From Candidatus Binatia bacterium (GTDB lineage Bacteria; Desulfobacterota; Binatia; HRBIN30): a stretch of DNA of 64,000 nucleotides. The stretch lies in contig BPIR01000001.1 in the NCBI GenBank assembly GCA_026004215.1, positions 496,001-560,000 of the forward strand, in the 5' to 3' direction. This document shows, piece after piece, positions 35,060-44,783 of the stretch. Under the pieces are notes generated by a model. That model worked only from the letters and a program-made list of their open reading frames with translations. It did not search any database and was not told the DNA's origin. The position numbers were made by a program, and so were the translations under genes. The first letter of the stretch is position 1; each line of letters begins with the position of its first letter.

Positions 35060-36274
35060 TCAATGCTTGTTGCCGGCACCTCTCGATCGTCCTAGCCGGC
35101 GCAAGGCTTCAAAGACGGTCATCCGGTCCAGTCCATCGACCCCGTTGTACCAGCGCAGGCCGACCTCTCGTAGCTTGTGGTTTCTCGTAGCGATCCGAAA
35201 CCACAGAGGCGACATTGCACCGTACATCATGGATTCCAGCCAACTCAGCCGTCTCAATTTGCGCCCCAACCAACTCTGTTCGACCCGCTGCTGGTATTCC
35301 GCCACAACACAGTCGCCCCGTTTCCACGCGGCCACGATCGTCTCCGCAGCGACGCGGCCGTACTCCATCGCAAAAGAAATCCCTTCGCCCATTAGGGGGT
35401 CCACCCCGGCCGCATCTCCTACCAAAAGGGCGTGCCTACGAGCTATGCGCACCCCGGGGCGATATAGCCGGATCGGGTACGCATACACGCGTGAGGAGCT
35501 CGATCCTACCACGTTCGACATTGTCCTCGCGAGGAGCGTTCGCATCGGAAAACCGCTCCCCTGGGCCTGCGACGCGTACACGCCGATATTCCAGTACAAA
35601 GCGCCTTGAATTCGACAGGGGAAAATCCACGCGTACCCGCGCAATCCGTCCGCCACCGCGCGAAAGTCGAACTCGCACTGACCCTCAGCCCGCTCCCACA
35701 TCGTCGCATCGGTCAACGGAATATCGCTCATGATGGCTCGACCGACGGTATCCTCGGCCCGCCCGAAGAGGCGCCGGCGCACGAGGCTGCCGGAGCCATC
35801 CGCGCCGACGACAATGCTGGCTCGGTACAGGGCGCGCTCCGTGACCACCCGTACATGATCCGCCTCTTCCCGCACGTCCAGAGCTTTTTCTGCCTGCCGA
35901 ACCCTGACGCCCTTTTGCATGCACTGCGAGACCAGAAGAGCGTCGAACTCATCTCTCCGGACAACCGTTAGGGAACTTTCTTCCACGTGCTCCACGGAGC
36001 CGACCGGTGTCCTCGCGATCGCTCGGGCCACTGTGACGTGGGGGATGTTCAAATCCACACCCAGATCGTTGAGGCAACGTCTTGTTTGAGGGATGAGCCC
36101 ACCCGCGCACACCTTGAAACGCGGGTGCACCGCGCGGTCGAGCACCAAGGTCTGCGAGGCGAGGTCCGGCGCGAGCTCGGCTAGAAACAAGGCCGTGGCC
36201 GTGCCCGCGGGGCCGGCCCCGATTATGACCACAGGCCACGACTCCGCGCGGCTTTCCGGGTAGGGGCACTCCAT
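35060..36274 (-). CDS. FAD-dependent oxidoreductase, geranylgeranyl reductase family
   Basis: A 404-residue flavoprotein. The N-terminal dinucleotide fold is VVIIGAGPAGTATALFLAE, CAGGLIPQT follows, FDALL and VVGADGSGSLVRRRLFG mark the FAD-binding second motif, and HALLVGDAAGVDPLMGEGIS is the conserved third FAD motif of the family. Members reduce polyprenyl double bonds or oxidise phenolic or carotenoid-like substrates. ATG at 36274 is preferred over GTG at 36310, which would overlap the B12-domain gene by 26 bp. Ten bp separate it from that gene. Function within the mutase cluster is unclear. Confidence 0.85.
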   Translation of the reverse strand: MECPYPESRAESWPVVIIGAGPAGTATALFLAELAPDLASQTLVLDRAVHPRFKVCAGGLIPQTRRCLNDLGVDLNIPHVTVARAIARTPVGSVEHVEESSLTVVRRDEFDALLVSQCMQKGVRVRQAEKALDVREEADHVRVVTERALYRASIVVGADGSGSLVRRRLFGRAEDTVGRAIMSDIPLTDATMWERAEGQCEFDFRAVADGLRGYAWIFPCRIQGALYWNIGVYASQAQGSGFPMRTLLARTMSNVVGSSSSRVYAYPIRLYRPGVRIARRHALLVGDAAGVDPLMGEGISFAMEYGRVAAETIVAAWKRGDCVVAEYQQRVEQSWLGRKLRRLSWLESMMYGAMSPLWFRIATRNHKLREVGLRWYNGVDGLDRMTVFEALRRLGRSRGAGNKH

Positions 36275-36284
36275 TGCTCCGGCA

Positions 36285-36689
36285 TTATCCCCGAGGTGCG
36301 ATGTGGGCACGAATCCAATCCAAAATCTCCTGAGCGGACGTCCCAGGGGGGAAAATTTCCTTCACGCCCATTTGTTTCAACGCGACGATGTCCTCCGGCG
36401 GGATAATGCCGCCCCCAAACACCGGAATGTCCCCAACCCCACGCTCACGCAATAGGGCGAGCACATCCGGGAACAAGGTCATGTGCGCACCGGAAAGGAT
36501 GCTCAAACCAATAGCGTCCACGTCTTCTTGAATCGCTGCTTCGACAATCATTTCCGGGGTTTGGTGCAAACCCGTATAAATCACTTCGTGGCCCGCATCC
36601 CGCAGCAGACGTGCAATAATCTTCGCCCCGCGGTCATGACCATCCAGGCCGGGTTTCGCAATCAAGATACGTAACCGTCGCTGAGCCAT
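36285..36689 (-). CDS. Methylmalonyl-CoA mutase, cobalamin-binding (C-terminal) subunit
   Basis: A 134-residue free B12-binding domain. The lower-axial motif [10 protein letters not shown] gives the DxHxxG signature, with [14 protein letters not shown] and [12 protein letters not shown] as further cobalamin-contact segments, ending in [16 protein letters not shown], the usual MCM end. It should join the 546-residue large subunit encoded just upstream (49-bp gap). The ATG at 36689 is used because the coding frame homology begins there ([14 protein letters not shown]). Confidence 0.93.
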   Translation of the reverse strand: MAQRRLRILIAKPGLDGHDRGAKIIARLLRDAGHEVIYTGLHQTPEMIVEAAIQEDVDAIGLSILSGAHMTLFPDVLALLRERGVGDIPVFGGGIIPPEDIVALKQMGVKEIFPPGTSAQEILDWIRAHIAPRG

Positions 36690-36738
36690 TGCGTTCGCCC
36701 AGAACGATGCAGCGTCCAGCAAAAAGGCTACGGCCGCG

Positions 36739-38379
36739 CTAGATATACGCCGGGTCCCGATATTCCCCGAACACCTCGCGAAACACATCCGAGATTTCGC
36801 CCACCGTAACCTCCTGTTTCACAGCCTCGATAATCGGCGGCATCAAGTTCGTACCTTCGCGTGCGGCCCGGCGAATGCGATCCAGAGCGGCAACCACGGC
36901 AGCACCGTTCCTCGCTGCCTTGCGCGCCCGTACCCGCTCCACTTGCTTCCGCTCGACTTCCGGTGGGATCCGCAATACTTCGATCGGTGGTTCTTCACGG
37001 ATTTGATACTTGTTGACTCCCACCATGACCTTTTCGCATCTTTCCAACTGCTGCTGGTAACGGTACGCCGCCTCGGAAATTTCCTTTTGGGGAAAACCCA
37101 ACTCGATGGCTCGCACGATGCCCCCCATGGCATCGATGCGTTGGATGTACTCCCATGCCTCAGCTTCGATTTGATTAGTCAGCGCCTCCACCGCGTAACT
37201 GCCCCCTAGGGGATCAATGAAATTGGCCACGCCGGTTTCCTCCGCAATGATTTGCTGGGTGCGCAGCGCTACCAGCACAGCTTGTTCGCTCGGCAGCGCT
37301 AGGGTTTCATCCATGGAGTTGGTGTGCAGAGACTGCGTCCCGCCGAGAACGGCCGCAAGCGCTTGAATGGCAACCCGAACTATGTTGTTGAGGGGCTGCT
37401 GCGCCGTCAGGCTGCAGCCTGCTGTTTGCGCGTGTGTGCGTAGCAGCCAGGACTGTGGTTTTTTCGCCCCAAAGCGCTCGCGCATGATCTTGGCCCACAT
37501 GCGCCGAGCGGCGCGGAACTTGGCGATCTCCTCGAAGAAATCATTGTGCACATTGAAGAAAAACGACAGCCGGGGTGCGAAAGCATCCACATCCAGGCCC
37601 CGTTCCACGGCTGCCTGCACGTAGCCGATTCCATCCGCCAATGTGAACGCCAGCTCCTGCGCCGCCGTCGAGCCGGCCTCGCGAATGTGGTAGCCCGAGA
37701 TCGAAATCGGATGCCAGCGTGGCGCCTCGCGGGTGCAAAACTCGATCATGTCCACAATGATCCGCACCGAGGGCTCGGGTGGGCAAATCCACTCCTTTTG
37801 CGCGATAAACTCCTTCAGCATGTCGTTTTGGATGGTACCACCCAACTGCGACAGTGAGATTCCGCGCCTTTCCGCCACCGCAAAGTACATGGCCAACAGG
37901 ATGCTGGCCGTACAGTTCACCGTCATCGAGGTGGTGACGCGATCGAGTGGAATTCCGGCGAATAGCGCTTCCATGTCCGAAATGCTCGACACCGCAACCC
38001 CCTCGCGCCCCACCTCGCCGCGCGCCCGAGGGTGATCCGCATCGTAACCCATGAGCGTGGGCATATCGAAAGCTGTGGATAACCCGGTCTGACCCTGAGA
38101 GAGCAGAAATCGAAAGCGTTCGTTGGTATCCTCCGCAGTCCCGTAGCCCGCAAACTGCCGCATCGTCCACAGTTTCCCGCGGTACATGCTGGGGTACACG
38201 CCGCGTGTGAACGGATACTCGCCGGGAAAACCCAGATCTCTCTCGTAGGAAAACCCTTCCAAGTCCTCCGGCGTGTACAGTGGTTCGATCGGACGGTCCG
38301 AAATGCTCGTGAACCGCGGAAGACGATCCTTCTCTCTCGGGTAGTGTTCCTTGAGCCACACTTCCTTCGACTTAGTCAC
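36739..38379 (-). CDS. Methylmalonyl-CoA mutase, large (catalytic) subunit
   Basis: A 546-residue catalytic subunit of adenosylcobalamin-dependent mutase, which interconverts methylmalonyl-CoA and succinyl-CoA. The family segment [16 protein letters not shown] and [19 protein letters not shown] are of the split (archaeal-type) MCM form. At positions that separate MCM from isobutyryl-CoA mutase, I read YPSMY (Tyr) and EPSVR (Arg), both as in MCM; that is a hand alignment. The start is GTG with GAGGAGG 8 bp upstream; it overlaps the DUF2007 stop. No mutase chaperone (MeaB/ArgK) or epimerase gene is in the window. Confidence 0.93.
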   Translation of the reverse strand: MTKSKEVWLKEHYPREKDRLPRFTSISDRPIEPLYTPEDLEGFSYERDLGFPGEYPFTRGVYPSMYRGKLWTMRQFAGYGTAEDTNERFRFLLSQGQTGLSTAFDMPTLMGYDADHPRARGEVGREGVAVSSISDMEALFAGIPLDRVTTSMTVNCTASILLAMYFAVAERRGISLSQLGGTIQNDMLKEFIAQKEWICPPEPSVRIIVDMIEFCTREAPRWHPISISGYHIREAGSTAAQELAFTLADGIGYVQAAVERGLDVDAFAPRLSFFFNVHNDFFEEIAKFRAARRMWAKIMRERFGAKKPQSWLLRTHAQTAGCSLTAQQPLNNIVRVAIQALAAVLGGTQSLHTNSMDETLALPSEQAVLVALRTQQIIAEETGVANFIDPLGGSYAVEALTNQIEAEAWEYIQRIDAMGGIVRAIELGFPQKEISEAAYRYQQQLERCEKVMVGVNKYQIREEPPIEVLRIPPEVERKQVERVRARKAARNGAAVVAALDRIRRAAREGTNLMPPIIEAVKQEVTVGEISDVFREVFGEYRDPAYI

Positions 38380-38623
38380 GGGGCTCTATCCTCCTCTCGA
38401 AGCGACTGCGGTACCGGCGCCGAATCATGGCACGCGCTGTAGGCAGCCAACCCTCGGGAACGAGAATCTCGACCTCGCCGAGGGCACAAAACGTGAGCGG
38501 CTGTAAAGCAAACCGCCGATTCGTCAACACACAGGGAATTCCCTGGGACTCCAGGAAGCCTCGAACCACGTGGGCCTCGGCTTCGATGGGGGTCGAAAAG
38601 CACACTTGCCAGGACACAACCAC
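38372..38623 (-). CDS. DUF2007 family small protein
   Basis: An 83-residue protein whose sequence ([20 protein letters not shown], then [11 protein letters not shown] and [18 protein letters not shown]) fits DUF2007 (putative signal-transducing or PII-like beta-alpha-beta fold). Function is unknown. It overlaps the mutase start and follows the enoyl-CoA hydratase by 12 bp, so it is part of the same probable operon. Confidence 0.8.
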   Translation of the reverse strand: MVVSWQVCFSTPIEAEAHVVRGFLESQGIPCVLTNRRFALQPLTFCALGEVEILVPEGWLPTARAMIRRRYRSRFERRIEPRD

Positions 38624-38635
38624 GCCCTCCGATTC

Positions 38636-39415
38636 TTAGGCGAACTTCGGCGGCCTCTTTTCCAAGAACGCGCGCATTCCCTCGGCACGATCCGGATGCG
38701 AGAACGTCAACGCAAAGGCATCCGCTTCCCGCTCGTACCCACCGGCCAGGTCGCTCGTCCAAGCTGCGCGCAGCGCAGCTTTGGCTTGCTGGAGAGCAAA
38801 GGCTGGTTGGTGTGCAAACTGCTGCGCCAAAGCATTTACTTCGGCATCGAATTCGGCCTCCGGCACCACGCGATCCACCAGTCCCATCCGCAACGCCTCT
38901 TCCGCCGGCACACGTGTCCCGGTGAAGACCAGGTAGCGCGCTCTTGCCGGTCCCACCCGCCGCACCAGCCTCTGGGTTCCCCCAAAGCCGGGGATGATGC
39001 CCAAAGTAATTTCCGGTTGCCCGAATTGCGCGCCCTCGCACGCGACGATGAGGTCGCAGGCGAGAGCAAGTTCTAGCCCTCCCCCGAGTGCGTAACCCCT
39101 CACCGCCGCGATGACGGGCGCTGGAAACTCCTCGATGCGCTGGAACAGCGACTGCCCCAAACGGGCGAAAGCCTGCGCTTCGACAGGAGTCATCTCGACC
39201 ATCTCTCCAATGTCTGCGCCAGCCACAAACGCCCGCTCGCCGCTGCCGCTAAAAACGACGCAGCGCGGTCGTTGTCGCTCGAGTTCCTCCACCACCGCCG
39301 CAAGCTGCTGCAGCACCGCCCTGTTCAAGGCATTCAACGCCCTGGGCCGGTCGATCCAGATCCGGGCCACCCGGTCGGCAAACTCGTACCGTACCTGAGA
39401 GGTGTCGCTGCTCAT
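38636..39415 (-). CDS. Enoyl-CoA hydratase
   Basis: A 259-residue crotonase with both catalytic glutamates in place: GGGLELALACDL (E144 equivalent) and GQPEITLGIIPGFGGTQ (E164 equivalent). It hydrates 2-enoyl-CoAs in beta-oxidation. The N-terminus RIWIDRPRALNALN is normal for the family. It is three bp from glpX upstream and followed by DUF2007 and the mutase, so it sits in an odd-chain or branched-chain acyl-CoA context. Confidence in hydratase activity is higher than for the gene at 27334. Confidence 0.92.
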   Translation of the reverse strand: MSSDTSQVRYEFADRVARIWIDRPRALNALNRAVLQQLAAVVEELERQRPRCVVFSGSGERAFVAGADIGEMVEMTPVEAQAFARLGQSLFQRIEEFPAPVIAAVRGYALGGGLELALACDLIVACEGAQFGQPEITLGIIPGFGGTQRLVRRVGPARARYLVFTGTRVPAEEALRMGLVDRVVPEAEFDAEVNALAQQFAHQPAFALQQAKAALRAAWTSDLAGGYEREADAFALTFSHPDRAEGMRAFLEKRPPKFA

Positions 39416-39418
39416 TGC

Positions 39419-40372
39419 TCAATACTCCGGCTTGAAATCGAACCGGTGAATTGCCTCGATAAAACGCACCGTATGCGTGCGGGATCGCATGACCAAGGAA
39501 TTGGTCGTGGCGCCCCCGCGGAAAAACCGTACTCCCCGCAACAGGTCGCCGTTGGTCACCCCTGTGGCAGCAAACATGACACTTCCGGTGGCCATGTCTT
39601 CTGCCAAATACTTTCTGTCCAGGTTGTCGATCCCGAGGGCGTGGCACCGGCGTACCTCTTCTTCGTTTCGTGGCCGCAGCCTTGCCTGCATGCCGCCACC
39701 AGCGCAGCGGATGGCTGCAGCCGTTAGGATCCCCTGGGTCGCGCCCCCCGTCCCCAAAAGCATGTCAATGCCGGCCTCGGGGCGCACGGTTGCGATGCCG
39801 GCCGCAACGTCGCCGTCCGGGAGCAATTTGATGCGTGCCCCTGCTTTGCGAACCTCGGCAATCAATTGCGCGTGACGCGGCCGGTCGAGAATCGCCACCG
39901 TTAGATCCGCCACATACACGCCTTTCGCTTCAGCCAGGGCCTTGAGATTTTCCGTTGGAGAGCGATCGAGATCCACAACGTCTCGCCCCTCGGGGCCCAC
40001 CACGATCTTTTCCATGTGGGTTTCAGGGCAGCGTAAGAACCCGTCCCGCTCCGCGAATGCAATGATCGAAAGCGCGTTGTAGCCGCCCGTCGCGCAAATT
40101 GAAGCACCCTCGAGAGCATCCAGGGCCACATCAATTTCAGGTCCGTCACCGCTTCCGACAACCTCTCCGACGTACAAAGCATCCGCCACCCCTGGCTCTC
40201 CTTCGCCCACCGCAACTCGCCCCCGAATCGCAATCGAGCGGATCGCTTTGCGCATTGCCTCGGCGGCGGCCCGATCGGTTGCAGCAACATCACCTCGCCC
40301 CATCAGCCGAGCTGCGGCTAATGCTGCGGCTTCGGTGACACGGACCGCTTCCAGCGCCAGGTTCCGATCCAT
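39419..40372 (-). CDS. glpX: Fructose-1,6-bisphosphatase class II
   Basis: A 317-residue GlpX-type phosphatase for gluconeogenesis (fructose-1,6-bisphosphate to fructose-6-phosphate). Signatures are RVAVGEGEPGVADALYVG, the metal site DVALDALEGASICATGG, MLLGTGGATQGILTAAAI and RGVRFFRGGATTNSLVMR. Typical class II lengths are 320-340, so it is complete. The ATG has GGAGTGAGG upstream. It heads the possible operon that continues to the mutase; whether a single transcript spans it is inferred from 3-50 bp gaps. Confidence 0.94.
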   Translation of the reverse strand: MDRNLALEAVRVTEAAALAAARLMGRGDVAATDRAAAEAMRKAIRSIAIRGRVAVGEGEPGVADALYVGEVVGSGDGPEIDVALDALEGASICATGGYNALSIIAFAERDGFLRCPETHMEKIVVGPEGRDVVDLDRSPTENLKALAEAKGVYVADLTVAILDRPRHAQLIAEVRKAGARIKLLPDGDVAAGIATVRPEAGIDMLLGTGGATQGILTAAAIRCAGGGMQARLRPRNEEEVRRCHALGIDNLDRKYLAEDMATGSVMFAATGVTNGDLLRGVRFFRGGATTNSLVMRSRTHTVRFIEAIHRFDFKPEY

Positions 40373-40748
40373 CCGTCCTCACTCCCTGTTGGTGTTACTT
40401 ACCGAAGCACATAAGAATGGTCCAGCACGCCTCTTTGCCTCGAGGCGATGTGGGACCGACTCGAAAAGAGCGCCGAATCTCGCCATCTCGGTAGATCCTT
40501 CGCATGCGCCGCCGACATGCGGCACTCCGAGGTCCGAAGACCCTTTTGCCCGGTTCATCGCCTCGCAAGGAGCCCTCACGCCTCGGAAACTTCGCGCTGC
40601 GCGAGGATCTCCGAACGAGCGGCCGTCACGCCTGCAACTCTTCCTGAAAGGGCTCGGAAGAGCAGCGCCACCCGGAACATCTGTCGCGGCTTTGCAGCGG
40701 CCTCAACCACCATTGCCGGTTACCGCAACCCGATTCGGATGCCTTTCG
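40373..40748. other. Intergenic spacer
   Basis: A 376-bp spacer before glpX on its strand and after the second large secreted protein. I found no promoter that stands out, no RNA gene and no repeat. Frames crossing it are arginine/serine-rich shadows. Confidence 0.5.
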
Positions 40749-43280
40749 TCAAGACCTACAAGGCTGCAACCCGAGAGCAACGCCGACGGCTCGGATAATT
40801 TCCTCAATGCCGATCTCGCCGTCGCCGTTTGCGTCGCCCGCGGGACACCGCGCCAGGTCTGACGTACCGAGCGCAATGTTCACCATTTGCACCAAATCAT
40901 CGATCGTGACCTCTCCATCCAATCCACAGTCTCCTACGCAGCTACCACTCGCAGCCGTCGGCGAAGGCGTTCCTGTCGGCGTACCGGTAGGTTGCGGCGT
41001 CACCGACGGTGAGTGGGTGGGCGTAGGCGTCGCACTCGGCACGGGAGTGTGCGTGACCGTCGGCGTTGTTGTGATGGTAGGCGTCGCCGTACTGGTCACC
41101 GTAGCGGTCCGCGTCTGCGTGGCGGTCGATGAGGGCGTCACCGTAGCCGTCGCTGTTGCGGTGGCGGAGGGTGAGTATGTGGCCGTGGGAGTGTTCGTGA
41201 ACGTGACTGTCGGCGTGCCGGTCGGTGTAAAGGAGGCACTCGGTGTCGCAGTCGGGGTGGCGGTCGAGGTTCGCGTCGGTGACGGACTCGCTGTCGGTGT
41301 AACGGTGGGGCTCGGGGTGAACGAAGGTGACCAGGTGGGCGTAGCCGTGCGGCTCGATGTAAAGGTCGCGGTCACCGAAGGCGTACGAGTCGGCGTGCCC
41401 GAGGGCGTCAGGGTCGGAGGTTCCGTCGGGCTGGGAGTCGGTGTCGGCGTGGGCGTGGGTGCGTCCGGGCAAACGGCACAGCCAATGTCCGACCGGCAAG
41501 CGATGTTGCCCGGGCAAAATTCGGCTGGCGGGCAGTTCTCTCGCCGACAGGCTGAAGTACACCCATCGCAGTTCGAGAGATTACCATCGTCGCATTCTTC
41601 CGGAAATTGCACGACGCGGTCGCCACAGGTGGGACATGGCAATAAACAATCCGCGGTGGGATCGAAGCTCGTACAAAGCGGCCGCGGATTGAGTGCGGCA
41701 GCCGGGCGTACAGAGTTGGCCGCCAAGATGGGAGCCAGCCCAGATGGGTGGAAAATCGCCACTGTTCCGTCCACACCCTCTGTGGTTGTGCGCACCGCCG
41801 TGACCACACCGTCCACTCGCAACTGCTTTCTGGCCGTCAATCGGTGCGCTCCGCCGGCCGCGGGTGCATTGGCGTTCAACCTTCCGGCACCAGTAATCGT
41901 GAGATCGCAACCCTCGATGTCCGTCGTCCCACCCTCGCCGCATCCTTCAACACCACAGGGGCCGCCGCTGACATCGACGGTGTTACCAATCGTCAAGTTA
42001 CCCTTTCCTCCGTCGCCGGCAACGATGGATATATCCCCACCGACTCCTGCCTGAAAGCGCGCGCTCACATCTACTGGCGCATTCAGGAGGACGTCGCGCC
42101 CCGCAACAATGTCCAACCCTCCGCCCCCCAAACCTCCGCTGACATCGATTGCAATAGCGCTTTGAGACTGGGTCACCACGTCGCGCGTCGCTGAGAGCAC
42201 GACCGTACCGCCTACGCCTTCCCTCCCATTGCTACGCGTCGAAATGGTTACACGCTGGGCAATTTGAACGTCCCCGTTCGCGTCCACATCGATGTCGCCG
42301 CCATCCCCGTCAGGGTCGGAACCTTCCAGACGCACGTTGGCTTGAAAGATTACACTTCCCAGCAATGTCTCTACGCTCAACGAACCGCCCTCACCCCCCG
42401 CTGTTGTATCCGCCGTTCCTCCATTGGCCTGAATCGTCTCGGCCACGACAACTTGCCCGCCAGCGGATAGCGTGATGCTTGCACCGCTGCCCGCCTCCCC
42501 CGTGCCGTTTCCATTTACCTGGCTCAAGACGATGTCCGAGTTCGCGGATAAATCCAAAGTACCGCCATTGCTGCCGCGGACCTCGATGATCGTGCTCGTA
42601 GCCAGCGAGATGCTTCCTCCAGCTTGGAGAGCGATCTGCCCCCCACCCCTTTGAGCTTGGCTTCCCCCATTTGCCATTATCTCCGTAGCTGGCGTCGCAC
42701 TCGAGGATATATTGCCTCCCGCCACAATCGTGATTGTCCCGCCATCGGCTGAGGGATTCAAGTTGCTCGCCCACAGCCGCCCGTTCAGGGTCACATTCCC
42801 CGCCGCCTCGATCCGGATGGAACCAGCCACGTTGTTTGCCGACACATCGATGCGCGAGCGAGATCCGCTCACGCCCTGAAGGTCCACACTCCCGGAACTT
42901 TGGATGAGAACGGACCCGCCGTTCGCAGTACGGCCGGACGTATCCGGATTCATCTGCGTACCCGTCCCCTGACCGTCAACGAACGCCCCGGGCGCCATGG
43001 TAAAATTCGCACTGCGGAGGGTCATCTCGCCCGATCCTACGGTGAGGCGCGCACTCGAACCGAGGGTAACGTTCCGGCCGGAGAAGTCGAACACGCACGG
43101 GCTCGCCGTGGGAACTTCGTAAGTCTTCGTAATGATACAGTTCCCGGAAGGGCCACAATTGGGCTCTTGGGCGATGATTTCTGCCGCGGTGCACGCCGGA
43201 ATCGCCTGCGCCGGCTTTGAAAAGCACGGCAACGCCAGGCATACCACCGAAGCAAGCAGCAACCGGACCGCGAGCTGCAA
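40749..43280 (-). CDS. Large secreted protein: beta-helix-like repeats, DUF4215 Cys repeat, long Thr/Pro linker, dockerin-like end
   Basis: Paralogue of the protein at 30005. TTG at 43280 is preferred, giving a signal peptide (LQLAVRLLLASVVCLALPC, then AQA-IPAC) after AAAGGGGG; GTG at 43397 is the long alternative and overlaps hom. The mature part has ~480 residues of G/S/V repeats (IEAAGNVTLNG-like), then the Cys block CGDRVVQFPEECDDGN, a ~170-residue TPTxT linker, and a C-terminal pair, DGEVTIDDLVQMVNIALG and DANGDGEIGIEEIIRAVG, like the Ca-binding duplicated EF-hands of dockerin type I. No cohesin is in the window. Cell-surface attachment by this end is inferred. Confidence 0.82.
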   Translation of the reverse strand: MQLAVRLLLASVVCLALPCFSKPAQAIPACTAAEIIAQEPNCGPSGNCIITKTYEVPTASPCVFDFSGRNVTLGSSARLTVGSGEMTLRSANFTMAPGAFVDGQGTGTQMNPDTSGRTANGGSVLIQSSGSVDLQGVSGSRSRIDVSANNVAGSIRIEAAGNVTLNGRLWASNLNPSADGGTITIVAGGNISSSATPATEIMANGGSQAQRGGGQIALQAGGSISLATSTIIEVRGSNGGTLDLSANSDIVLSQVNGNGTGEAGSGASITLSAGGQVVVAETIQANGGTADTTAGGEGGSLSVETLLGSVIFQANVRLEGSDPDGDGGDIDVDANGDVQIAQRVTISTRSNGREGVGGTVVLSATRDVVTQSQSAIAIDVSGGLGGGGLDIVAGRDVLLNAPVDVSARFQAGVGGDISIVAGDGGKGNLTIGNTVDVSGGPCGVEGCGEGGTTDIEGCDLTITGAGRLNANAPAAGGAHRLTARKQLRVDGVVTAVRTTTEGVDGTVAIFHPSGLAPILAANSVRPAAALNPRPLCTSFDPTADCLLPCPTCGDRVVQFPEECDDGNLSNCDGCTSACRRENCPPAEFCPGNIACRSDIGCAVCPDAPTPTPTPTPSPTEPPTLTPSGTPTRTPSVTATFTSSRTATPTWSPSFTPSPTVTPTASPSPTRTSTATPTATPSASFTPTGTPTVTFTNTPTATYSPSATATATATVTPSSTATQTRTATVTSTATPTITTTPTVTHTPVPSATPTPTHSPSVTPQPTGTPTGTPSPTAASGSCVGDCGLDGEVTIDDLVQMVNIALGTSDLARCPAGDANGDGEIGIEEIIRAVGVALGLQPCRS

Positions 43281-43393
43281 GATTTGTCGCGTCCCCCTTT
43301 CTCTGCACTTTCCCGCCGCAACAGCCGATCGCGAGCCGTAGCGGCTAACAACCCCGTTAAGTTTCGGAACTAGCGGGAAGGCCCTTTCGTCCT

Positions 43394-44719
43394 TCACGTG
43401 TACTCCCTGCCGAGCTCTTCTTCGATGCTGAGGGAGACTACCGGTCCCTTCACCACACGGCTGCGTGCGATACGCTGCAAGGCCTTGCGCAGCCGGCCTG
43501 CACTCGTGCGGTGAGTACGCAACACTACCGGCACCCAGCCATTTTGGTGCCGCCCCCGCTGTACCATGGCCGCAATGGAGACTTGCTCCCGTCCGAGGAT
43601 GCCTGCAACCTGCGCCAGAACACCGGGCCGGTCGGCCAGCGATAGGCGCAGGTAGAATTCGGATTCTACGGACTCGGGACGCACCAACTTCGCCTGCCGC
43701 TGGAGTTTATACGGGTAGCCCAAAGGCAGCGGCCGGCGATCGCTCCCCCCCAGGCAAAATCGCGCCGCCTCCACGATGTCGGCAACGACGGCCGTAGCCG
43801 TCGGCATCATCCCTGCCCCTAAACCGTAGTAAAAGGTCTGCCCCAGAGCTTCTCCCTGCACCACGATGCCATTATACGCACCGTTTACATCGGACAACAC
43901 ATGCTCGCGTGGGATCATCGTTGGGGCCACCCTTGCCTCCACTTGTGTGCCATGAAGCTTAGCAATTGCAAGCAATTTAATGACGTACCCTAACTCGTCG
44001 GCGTACTGGATGTCGACCGGACTGACTTGCCGAATGCCCTCGACCGGAATCGCCTCGAAGGGCACTCGCCGACCGAACGCGAGTTGGATCAGGAGGCACA
44101 GTTTGTGGGCGGCGTCAATACCGTCCACGTCGAACGTTGGGTCCGCTTCCGCAAGTCCCTGCGCTTGCGCGCGAGCCAGGACGTCCTCGAAAGCAGCCCC
44201 GGCGCGGGTCATTTCGCTGAGAATGTAGTTGGACGTTCCGTTGACGATCCCATAAATTGCGCGAATGCGATCTCCGACCAAAGCCTGGCGTAAAGTGCGC
44301 ACAATCGGGATGCCACCGCCGACACTGGCTTCGAAACCGAGTAGCACACCCGCATCTTCTGCTTGCCGGAAGATCTCTGCACCGTGAACGGCAAGAAGGG
44401 CCTTGTTTGCAGTCACCACACACTTCCCCGCACGAATCGCCTCACGAACAAACGAGCGAGCGGGTTCGTACCCGCCGACCAACTCCACGACGATGTCCAC
44501 GTCCGGATTCTTGGCCACTTCCATACCATCGCGCGTGAGCAAATCGCGCGGCACGGCTACCCCACGGTCTCGCTCGATGTCCACGTCTGCGATCCGGACC
44601 AACCGCAACGGCGCGCCCACTCGCTGCTGGAGAGCCCCCGCCTGTGACTGCAGTAACCGTACGACGCCGGTACCAATGGTTCCGAAGCCAATCAGCCCAA
44701 TGCCTAACGCGCGTTCCAT
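43394..44719 (-). CDS. hom: Homoserine dehydrogenase
   Basis: A 441-residue NAD(P)-dependent enzyme converting aspartate semialdehyde to homoserine (Thr/Met branch). It begins IGLIGFGTIGTGVVRLL, the Rossmann signature; VVTANKALLAVHG and GIVNGTSNYILSEM contain the catalytic lysine region, followed by GLAEADPTFDVDGIDAAHK. A C-terminal ACT-like segment (LADRPGVLAQVAGILGREQ) suggests allosteric control. GGGGGAGGAAG precedes the ATG. It follows the AlaC-like aminotransferase by 64 bp on the same strand. Confidence 0.95.
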   Translation of the reverse strand: MERALGIGLIGFGTIGTGVVRLLQSQAGALQQRVGAPLRLVRIADVDIERDRGVAVPRDLLTRDGMEVAKNPDVDIVVELVGGYEPARSFVREAIRAGKCVVTANKALLAVHGAEIFRQAEDAGVLLGFEASVGGGIPIVRTLRQALVGDRIRAIYGIVNGTSNYILSEMTRAGAAFEDVLARAQAQGLAEADPTFDVDGIDAAHKLCLLIQLAFGRRVPFEAIPVEGIRQVSPVDIQYADELGYVIKLLAIAKLHGTQVEARVAPTMIPREHVLSDVNGAYNGIVVQGEALGQTFYYGLGAGMMPTATAVVADIVEAARFCLGGSDRRPLPLGYPYKLQRQAKLVRPESVESEFYLRLSLADRPGVLAQVAGILGREQVSIAAMVQRGRHQNGWVPVVLRTHRTSAGRLRKALQRIARSRVVKGPVVSLSIEEELGREYT

Positions 44720-44783
44720 GACTTCCTCCCCCGTCTGCCGGAATCCCCTCTAACCGGTCGCGCTCGCCCCTGAACGCGGCGGC

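Noticed and set aside
40807..42054. 415-codon plus-strand frame rich in VGVGVGV
   Set aside because: It is the mirror image of the Thr/Pro linker of the secreted protein on the other strand.
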